This document shows positions 1 through 5,240 of a stretch of DNA of 5,240 nt, one piece after another (position 1 is the stretch's first letter; each line of letters opens with the position of its first letter). The notes under the pieces are model-generated. The model searched no databases. It worked only from the letters and a program-made list of their open reading frames with translations, and was not told where the DNA came from. The DNA comes from Prevotella sp. (GTDB lineage Bacteria > Bacteroidota > Bacteroidia > Bacteroidales > Bacteroidaceae). Location of the stretch: positions 1 through 5,240 of the forward strand of contig JAJQAR010000030.1 in the NCBI GenBank assembly GCA_021203705.1, written 5' to 3'. The position numbers were made by a program, and so were the translations under genes.

Positions 1-131
1 GTACTTGGGAAATAATAGCCCTGTCCATTGGCGTATGGCCCAGCCTCGTAATTGTCATCGTCGCTGCAAGCGGCAAAAACCAAAGTAGTAGCGACAAGCA
101 ACGCTGTTTTTATATTTATGAATTTCATCAT
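1..131 (-). CDS. Surface lipoprotein of a SusCD operon, N-terminal fragment (cut by window edge)
   Basis: Only the first 43 complete codons are present, plus two bases of a Thr codon. The reading frame is open to the edge. The protein begins MMKFINIK, followed by a hydrophobic stretch (about residues 9-21) and the lipobox F-A-A-C with the lipidated Cys at residue 22. This is a signal peptidase II signal. The residues after Cys are S-D-D-D-N, matching the Ser-plus-acidic lipoprotein export signal known to send Bacteroides lipoproteins to the outer face of the outer membrane. The mature start continues with a Gly/Tyr-rich stretch ending G-Y-Y-F-P-S. The gene starts 17 nt after the SusD-like stop codon, so it is very probably co-transcribed. 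Two ATG codons are in tandem (131-129 and 128-126); either could be used and both give the same signal peptide. By position it may be a SusE/F-like or other surface glycan-binding protein, but that is inference from context. The visible part has no domain that would name a family. Confidence 0.85.
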   Translation of the reverse strand, partial: MMKFINIKTALLVATTLVFAACSDDDNYEAGPYANGQGYYFPS

Positions 132-148
132 ATTGTCGTTTAATTATT

Positions 149-1798
149 TTACCAATTATATTCGTCAAGAACTTCGTCAGTGGTCACATCCTCCACTGCA
201 TTAGGCTCTGTACCGGCAGGGTTCTGCTGACTGATATTTGAGTTGGCCTGCATCTCAGCGTTAGGAATCTGGAGAATCATCATAGGGTCGGTAGCGGAGA
301 TGTTGAATACGTATGCGGCATCGAAACCGGCGCCACGGCGGTCAACACCCTTGTTGAGACGCATGAGGTCGAACCATGAGAATCCCTCGCCCCACAACTC
401 GACACGACGCTGGAAGAGAACGGCTTTCTGCACATTCTCCGCCGTTGTAGCGGTACAGGTGTAGGCAGGGTCACGGTATGTGCTTACAAAGTTCTGCAAT
501 GTCTGTGCACCTGCAGTAGGATTGCCGCTCATTGCCTGTGCCTCTGCGAGGATAAGATACATCTCCTCGATACGCATCAGAGGAACGTCGTTGGCATTGT
601 TGGAGGTATAGATCTCATCGTTATACGGACCGAACTTAACCTGCGTGTGGAGGTCAACGCCGGCACTTGCGATGTAGGCTGCCTGTTCAGCATTTAGGTT
701 AGGTGAATATCCGTCGTCATCGAGCCACCAGCCCTTGCGGACATCAGTGTCAGGGATATGGTCAATCATTATCTCGCTGCCGGCACGCCATGCGCCTACG
801 GAAGCGTAACCATAGTTGAGGGAGCCCATGTGGGATGGGAAGTTGATGATTCCCGACTCAACCACATCGTCTGTCTCCTCTATGTTGACAGCCCACATCC
901 AAGAGTCGTCTGCCGAAGTAACGAAGGTAGGAACACTTACCTCCGCCATGCTGTAAGGAGTTGCGCCTGAATTGTCGATGGCATACTGTGCATCGGAAAC
1001 GGCGGCACTGTAATTGTGCATTGTCAGATAGACCCTTGCACGCAAGCCGTGAGCGACTGCGGCGGAAACGAATGCCTTGCCCTCACGCCCGGAAGGACGG
1101 GTAACAGAGGTGTTCTCAAGCAGGTTGATTGCCCTGTCGAGGTCTGACAGTATCTGGTCGTAAACTTCCTGTACGGTAGCACGGTCACCACCGCCCTCAT
1201 TGGCAAGCTCATCAGAATTGGTATCGAGCACCAATGGCACGCAGGCGGACGACTCATGCCCGACATAATTGTACTGATAGATCTGTGCGAGGATGAAATA
1301 GTCGAATGCACGTACAGCAAGAGCCTGTGCGTAATAATACATCAGTGTCTCATCGGTAGGATCCTCATTATCAGAGGATATTGTACTAAGCACACTATTT
1401 GCGGTATAAATCTGGTTGTACATGGTGTTCCACACGTATGTAGGCATGATATAAGTGGAAGCCTGGTCGGTGTATCTCACCTGGTTGGAATACCAGTTGT
1501 AACCGGTATTCTTGCTCACAAGGTCACGCCCACGACTGTCGGTCATAAGCATCACCGAAGGATAGCCATAGTCGTTATGGTATGTGCTTGAAGATGTCGA
1601 GATACCATTGAGGTAAACGCTGAACATCGTCATGACACCATTCACGCTGGCTTCGATAATTTCGGGATTTGAGGCTGCCACCTCCTCTTTCTGGGTTGCG
1701 GTGATGGTTGACCCGTATGGTTCCGTGTTGAGGTCGTTACAGCTCACGAACATGACACCACACAACGTTGCTACGAATATTTTGCTGAATGTTTTCAT
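149..1798 (-). CDS. SusD/RagB family nutrient-uptake outer membrane lipoprotein
   Basis: This is a complete 549-aa protein, a usual length for the family. SusD-like proteins are surface lipoproteins that bind ligand and close over the SusC-like barrel as a hinged lid. The N-terminus is a type II signal with lipobox F-V-S-C and lipidated Cys20, followed by N-D-L-N-T-E-P, close to the common SusD start CxDxLxxxP. The N-terminal SusD-like domain covers roughly residues 21-230. TPR-like helices are visible at about 152-175 (YYYAQALAVRAFDYFILAQ) and 244-275 (GLRARVYLTMHNYSAAVSDA). The SusD/RagB C-terminal domain runs from about 300 to 549. It carries the family motifs PLMRIEEMYLILAEAQA (406-422), RRVELWGEGFSWFDLMRLNKG-like residues at 464-484, and ILQIPNAEMQANSNISQQNP (508-527). 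The ATG at 1798 is chosen because it gives the signal peptide directly. The preceding 20 nt are AT-rich with no Shine-Dalgarno, as is normal in Bacteroidota. No frameshift or missing motif is seen. The ligand cannot be predicted. Confidence 0.97.
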   Translation of the reverse strand: MKTFSKIFVATLCGVMFVSCNDLNTEPYGSTITATQKEEVAASNPEIIEASVNGVMTMFSVYLNGISTSSSTYHNDYGYPSVMLMTDSRGRDLVSKNTGYNWYSNQVRYTDQASTYIMPTYVWNTMYNQIYTANSVLSTISSDNEDPTDETLMYYYAQALAVRAFDYFILAQIYQYNYVGHESSACVPLVLDTNSDELANEGGGDRATVQEVYDQILSDLDRAINLLENTSVTRPSGREGKAFVSAAVAHGLRARVYLTMHNYSAAVSDAQYAIDNSGATPYSMAEVSVPTFVTSADDSWMWAVNIEETDDVVESGIINFPSHMGSLNYGYASVGAWRAGSEIMIDHIPDTDVRKGWWLDDDGYSPNLNAEQAAYIASAGVDLHTQVKFGPYNDEIYTSNNANDVPLMRIEEMYLILAEAQAMSGNPTAGAQTLQNFVSTYRDPAYTCTATTAENVQKAVLFQRRVELWGEGFSWFDLMRLNKGVDRRGAGFDAAYVFNISATDPMMILQIPNAEMQANSNISQQNPAGTEPNAVEDVTTDEVLDEYNW

Positions 1799-1818
1799 TG
1801 TCTGTGATTTTAAATTTG

Positions 1819-4800
1819 TTAGAATTCAATCTTTATACCACCTGAGATACATCTCATTGATGAATACGTAGAGGCGGTTGTTGATACATAGCTCTGGCGT
1901 GGGTCCATACCCTTCCTTGCGGTGAAGAGAGCCACATTGTCGGCAGAACCGTAAATTCTCAATGTCTCGATACCAATCTTGTTCGTCCACTTCTTCGGGA
2001 AGGTGTATCCTACTGCTATGTTGTTGATAGCGAAATAGTTGGATGACTTGATGAAGAAGTCGCAATCGTTTGAATAGAATGAGGCTGTTGCTGATGCATC
2101 GAGCTTAGGAATATTGGTATTGGTATTCTCAGGTGTCCAGGAGTTGAGAATATCCGTGTGCCAGTTGTGACCGTAACTTGAGGATGTGCCTTGTCCCATA
2201 AATGACTGATATGAGTTATCGTATGTCTTGCCGCCTAACTGGTAAGCGCAGGAAATGGAAACATCGAAACCATAGAACTTAACGGTAGTTCCGATACCGC
2301 CATAAACCTTCGGCAACAGGCTGCCTGATGCCTTACGGTTGGTGTCGTAAGCGTCCGAATAACTCTCAGTCTTATATTCCGTACCTTCAGGAATCTCATT
2401 GCCGAGATAGTCGGTTGACAGTCCCTGATACTCACCATCACTGTCGTATTCACTCTGTCCGATAGCATAGAAAAGAGCTGCACCGTTCTCAGGATTTACA
2501 CCCGCATAGCTTGGTAAATACAACTGGTACATTGACTCACCCTCACGGTAGATACGTTCACCACTTATCATCTCACCGTCGAGAGACTCGTCCAATTTCA
2601 GAATCTTGTTGCCGATAAACGTGGCGTTAGCCCATATATCCCAGTCAACGTTCCTCGTCTTTATCGGCTTGGCGTTCAGCTCAACCTCAAGACCATTGTT
2701 GCGCATTGAGCCCACATTCATAGGTATTGACGAGTAACCGAGTGACGTAGCTGTCGGTTTGTTATAGAGCATGTCAGAAGTCTGACGGTTGAAATACTCA
2801 ATAGTACCTGACAGTTTTTCCTTGAAGAAACTGAAGTCAAAACCAATGTTGAATGAGTTGGATGTCTCCCAAGTCAAATCAGGATTACCTTTATAATATA
2901 GAGTACCATCCGACCATGAATTGGCACCTGAAATAGTGTATTGATCCAAATAAGCATAATAGTTGCCTATATCATCGTTACCCTGCTGTCCGAAAGATGC
3001 CTTGAACTTCAACAAGTCAATCCAGTTGACGTTCTCCATGAACTTCTCCTTTGAGATTACCCATGCGGCACTTGCCGACCAGAAATTACCCCAACGGTGA
3101 TTTTTTGCGAAACGTGAGGAACCGTCACGGCGGTAGGACACGCTTGCATAATATCTGTTATCATAGTCATAGTTGATACGGCCTATGTAACCACGTGTAG
3201 CGTAGGATGTTGCGGCGCCACCCGTACCCTGTCTGCCAGTCAATGTGTTGTTGATTGCCCATACATTGTCCTGATAGACATCGTAACCATATCCATACTC
3301 ATACTCATAGTTGTAGTCATAACTCTCGTAACCTAACAGGAAATCGGTGTTGTGTTTCTTTGCGAAAGTCTTTGTGTAAGTAGCCAACGCCTGAAGGTTG
3401 ATGGTACGTGTACGAGTGCTTTCCTGTTCAGCCTCACCACCGTAGGCTGCGGTCTGACCGTAATACTTATTACCAGTATAGTGGTAACGGGTATTGTCAA
3501 CAAAGTAGCCCAAATTACCCGTTATGTTAAGTCCCTCAATAGGGGTAATAGTTGCATACCACTTAGTATTGAGAATGTCAGACAGATATTCCTCTGTGTT
3601 ATAAAGCAAGTCGCTGGTAGGGTTAGACATTGACATATAAGCACGTGTGAAATTAGTGCTTGAACCGTCACCATAATCGTAAACCCTGTAACCAGTATTT
3701 TCATCATACATGAAAGAGCCGTCGGCATTCCTTACATACATAGGATAAACAGGAGCGATATCGGTTGCCAAACCGAAGGCGTTACCTGAAGAATTGGTAG
3801 ATGTCTGCTCGTCAGGATACTGTGAGCGATAGTAGGTATAAGCTACGTTGGCACCCACCTTCAACCATTTCTTTGCCTGATAGTCAAGATTAGCACGGCC
3901 GGTGAGACGGTCGAAGCTGGAATTCTGGATGATACCATCATCAGCGAGGTAGTTGCCGCTAACAAAATAGGTCAACTTGTCGGAACCGCCAGATACAGAA
4001 ACATTGTATTCCTGGCGCAAGCCATTCCTGTAAGTGCCATCTTCCCAGTTATCAGGAGTATAATAATAAGTACCGTCGCTGTAACCGAGAGTAGCGTTCG
4101 GGTTCAACTTGCCGTTTGTGCCGATAAGGTACTGACCGTTTGGCACGGTGTAAATCTGATAGCCGAGGTTATTCCAGATATTGTTGTTGGCATAGATATG
4201 CGACTGTGTGGCATTGCCCTGATAACCTGCTATGTGGTAGTAAGCGGCATTGTACTGAGACTGATACATCAACTCAAGATACTGTCCTGGATCCTTGATT
4301 ACATCATAGTCAGGTACCTCACGTGAGTTAGCACCCCACTTGGCATCGAATGTCACCTTAGTCTCACCACTCTTACCTTTCTTAGTGGTTACGAGGATGA
4401 CACCGTTGGCACCACGAGCACCGTAAAGAGCGGCTGCGGCAGCATCTTTCAATACCGTCATTGACTCGATATCAGAAACGCTGATTGCGGATAGGTCGCC
4501 ATCGTAAGGCACACCATCAACAACATAAAGAGGATTCATGCCTGCGTTGATAGAGCCGACCCCACGAATACGTACTGATGCTGTTGTACCTGGCTGTCCG
4601 TTACCGCCGGTAAGCGTCTGGACACCTGCTACTGCACCTGAAAGAGCGTCTGTGATGTTCGTGGCAAGACGGTCTTCCAACTCGTCCGCACCTACAACAG
4701 AGGCAGAACCGGTAAATGCTGATTTCTTAGCCGTACCGTAAGCCACAACCATCACCTCATCGAGGTTATGCTGGTTGGCGGTCAACATTATTTTAATCTG

Positions 4801-5067
4801 TGAACCTTTAACGGTAACGTCTTGAGTATCCATGCCTACATAAGACACCCTCAACTTGTTGGTGCCGCTCGGCATGGTAATAGAGAATTTTCCGTTTGCG
4901 TCGGTTACGGCTCCAACATTATTGGCACCTACAACGCGGATTGTAGCACCAATAATCGGCTGACCGTCATCCTGCGACACAACCGTTCCGGTAACTGCAT
5001 TTTGTGCCAGCGCCATTCCTATTGACAGGAACAGTCCGACAAAAACCAAAGTTAATTTTCTTTTCAT
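1819..5067 (-). CDS. SusC/RagA family TonB-linked outer membrane transporter
   Basis: This is a complete 1082-aa TonB-dependent transporter. It forms the outer-membrane barrel that imports ligand delivered by the SusD-like partner encoded next. Visible parts are: a type I signal peptide, residues 1-21 (MKRKLTLVFVGLFLSIGMALA, cleavage A-L-A|Q); a carboxypeptidase-D regulatory-like beta domain, about 25-97 (TGTVVSQDDGQPIIGATI through VSYVGMD); a TonB box at 102-111 (LDEVMVVAYG); the plug, about 112-232; and the barrel to the C-terminus. The plug holds the SusC/RagA signature: NPLYVVDGVP at 178-187 and LKDAAAAALYGARGANGVI at 206-224. Late family motifs include SWTPENTNTNIPKLD (976-990) and GYTFPKKWTNKIGIETLRIYG (1020-1040). 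The last residue is Phe, typical for BAM-inserted barrels. No STN domain precedes the beta domain, so signalling to an anti-sigma factor is unlikely. The ATG at 5067 is preferred to the in-frame ATG at 5232, which lies upstream of the promoter and would bury the signal peptide. The stop codon is 20 nt before the SusD-like start. A tyrosine-rich strand lies at 580-598. Confidence 0.97.
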   Translation of the reverse strand: MKRKLTLVFVGLFLSIGMALAQNAVTGTVVSQDDGQPIIGATIRVVGANNVGAVTDANGKFSITMPSGTNKLRVSYVGMDTQDVTVKGSQIKIMLTANQHNLDEVMVVAYGTAKKSAFTGSASVVGADELEDRLATNITDALSGAVAGVQTLTGGNGQPGTTASVRIRGVGSINAGMNPLYVVDGVPYDGDLSAISVSDIESMTVLKDAAAAALYGARGANGVILVTTKKGKSGETKVTFDAKWGANSREVPDYDVIKDPGQYLELMYQSQYNAAYYHIAGYQGNATQSHIYANNNIWNNLGYQIYTVPNGQYLIGTNGKLNPNATLGYSDGTYYYTPDNWEDGTYRNGLRQEYNVSVSGGSDKLTYFVSGNYLADDGIIQNSSFDRLTGRANLDYQAKKWLKVGANVAYTYYRSQYPDEQTSTNSSGNAFGLATDIAPVYPMYVRNADGSFMYDENTGYRVYDYGDGSSTNFTRAYMSMSNPTSDLLYNTEEYLSDILNTKWYATITPIEGLNITGNLGYFVDNTRYHYTGNKYYGQTAAYGGEAEQESTRTRTINLQALATYTKTFAKKHNTDFLLGYESYDYNYEYEYGYGYDVYQDNVWAINNTLTGRQGTGGAATSYATRGYIGRINYDYDNRYYASVSYRRDGSSRFAKNHRWGNFWSASAAWVISKEKFMENVNWIDLLKFKASFGQQGNDDIGNYYAYLDQYTISGANSWSDGTLYYKGNPDLTWETSNSFNIGFDFSFFKEKLSGTIEYFNRQTSDMLYNKPTATSLGYSSIPMNVGSMRNNGLEVELNAKPIKTRNVDWDIWANATFIGNKILKLDESLDGEMISGERIYREGESMYQLYLPSYAGVNPENGAALFYAIGQSEYDSDGEYQGLSTDYLGNEIPEGTEYKTESYSDAYDTNRKASGSLLPKVYGGIGTTVKFYGFDVSISCAYQLGGKTYDNSYQSFMGQGTSSSYGHNWHTDILNSWTPENTNTNIPKLDASATASFYSNDCDFFIKSSNYFAINNIAVGYTFPKKWTNKIGIETLRIYGSADNVALFTARKGMDPRQSYVSTTASTYSSMRCISGGIKIEF

Positions 5068-5144
5068 AAAATACTCACTCTTTATTAAACAATAATTAAA
5101 ATTACTTGCTTTTGATTTTAAACAATATGGGGTTAATTTGTTTT
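5068..5144 (-). promoter_or_regulatory. Predicted 5' leader of the SusCD operon
   Basis: If transcription starts about 6 nt after the predicted -7 box, the mRNA leader is about 75-77 nt. It is very A/T-rich, with one short C run (AACCCC near 5130). It contains two copies of the coding-strand 9-mer ATTGTTTAA (5118-5126 and 5085-5093), 33 bp apart. The bases just before the SusC-like start read AAAGAGTGAGTATTTT, which is not a real Shine-Dalgarno sequence; A/T-rich leaders without one are usual in Bacteroidota. I see no strong hairpin, riboswitch or leader peptide. The 5' end is inferred from the promoter and is not observed. Confidence 0.45.
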
Positions 5145-5150
5145 TGTTTG

Positions 5151-5180
5151 CAAAATTACATATAATCTTATAATTACAAA
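5151..5180 (-). promoter_or_regulatory. Bacteroidota-type sigma-70 (RpoD/SigABfr) promoter for the SusCD operon
   Basis: On the coding (minus) strand, TTTG (5180-5177) is followed by an 18-bp A/T-rich spacer and TAATTTTG (5158-5151), with C next at 5150. This matches the known Bacteroides consensus of TTTG near -33 and TAnnTTTG near -7. The predicted start site is near 5144, about 77 bp before the SusC-like ATG. It is the best match in the intergenic region. It also supports the 5067 start codon, because the longer in-frame start at 5232 would lie upstream of it. The A/T-rich background makes partial matches common, but the full 8-base -7 box with correct spacing is convincing. Confidence 0.7.
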
Positions 5181-5212
5181 AGAAAAGAGACAAAAAAGTA
5201 ATAGTTTCTATT

Positions 5213-5238
5213 AAAAATTTGCCTAAAAGCAACTTTTT
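5213..5238. terminator. Weak hairpin with flanking A and T tracts; possible terminator of an upstream gene
   Basis: On the plus strand AAAAA-T-TTGC (5213-5222) can pair with GCAA-C-TTTTT (5229-5238) around a six-base loop, CTAAAA, with a single T-C mismatch inside the stem. The structure is symmetric, so it would have a U tract on either strand. It could end transcription of a gene lying to the right of the window or mark the operon's upstream boundary. The G/C part of the stem has only two G-C pairs, so it is thermodynamically weak and could be chance in A/T-rich DNA. Bases 5181-5212 hold nothing else that I recognise. Confidence 0.22.
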
Positions 5239-5240
5239 TC

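Noticed and set aside
132..148. Terminator or regulatory element between the SusD-like gene and the third lipoprotein gene
   Set aside because: The gap is only 17 nt of A/T-rich sequence with no stem-loop, which fits simple co-transcription.
1024..1591. Open frames inside the SusD-like gene, on both strands
   Set aside because: They overlap a gene with intact SusD motifs throughout, show no signal peptide, domain or plausible start region, and are best explained as shadows of its codon use.
1738..1761. Cys13 of the SusD-like protein as an alternative lipidation site
   Set aside because: Cys13 lies within the hydrophobic core and lacks small residues at -1 and -3. Cys20, in F-V-S-C followed by a SusD-like start, is the clear lipobox.
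1799..1818. Terminator or attenuator between the SusC-like and SusD-like genes
   Set aside because: The 20-nt gap has no inverted repeat or T tract; it only separates two co-transcribed genes.
3352..5025. Plus-strand and minus-strand small open frames inside the SusC-like gene
   Set aside because: They sit antisense to or out of frame with strongly conserved transporter sequence and have no recognisable protein features. An antisense regulatory RNA is possible in SusCD systems, but nothing here supports one.
5068..5232. N-terminal extension of the SusC-like protein by 55 residues, using the in-frame ATG at 5232
   Set aside because: The extension is translated A/T-rich intergenic DNA rich in Lys, Asn, Phe and Ile. 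It lies across the predicted promoter and would bury a textbook signal peptide that begins exactly at the ATG at 5067.
1..5240. Previously undescribed system, CRISPR array, mobile element or RNA gene
   Set aside because: Almost the whole window is explained by a standard SusC/SusD/lipoprotein operon. I see no repeat-spacer pattern, transposase, terminal inverted repeats, tRNA or rRNA sequence.

Overview
The window looks like chromosomal DNA from a member of the Bacteroidales, probably Prevotella-like or a close relative. The evidence is an adjacent SusC-like/SusD-like gene pair (a Bacteroidota hallmark), a promoter of the Bacteroidota type (TTTG and TAnnTTTG boxes) instead of an E. coli-like -35/-10, no clear Shine-Dalgarno sequences, strongly AT-rich intergenic DNA beside moderate-GC coding DNA, and a lipoprotein with a Cys-Ser-Asp-Asp-Asp surface-export signature. 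Genus placement is inference from sequence style only.

All recognisable genes lie on the minus strand, so transcription runs from high to low coordinates. About 173 bp of AT-rich DNA (5068-5240) holds the promoter, a leader of about 75 nt and a weak hairpin. Next come a complete SusC/RagA-family TonB-dependent transporter of 1082 aa (5067-1819), a 20-nt gap, a complete SusD/RagB-family lipoprotein of 549 aa (1798-149), a 17-nt gap, and the first 43 codons of a third lipoprotein that runs off the left edge (131-1). The short gaps and the lack of any terminator between genes argue for one transcript.

In known SusCD systems the SusD-like lipoprotein sits as a lid on the SusC-like barrel. Ligand, usually an oligosaccharide and sometimes a peptide, is captured at the cell surface and pulled into the periplasm with TonB-ExbBD energy. 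The third lipoprotein is probably an accessory surface protein, for example a surface glycan-binding protein, but too little of it is present to assign a family. No glycoside hydrolase, lyase, protease or regulator is in the window, so the substrate cannot be inferred.

I found no RNA gene, mobile element, CRISPR array or novel system. The points worth a second look are modest: a run of alternating tyrosines in the SusC-like barrel, a close promoter match with a repeat-bearing leader, the export signal of the cut-off lipoprotein, and the fact that the operon is clearly incomplete.
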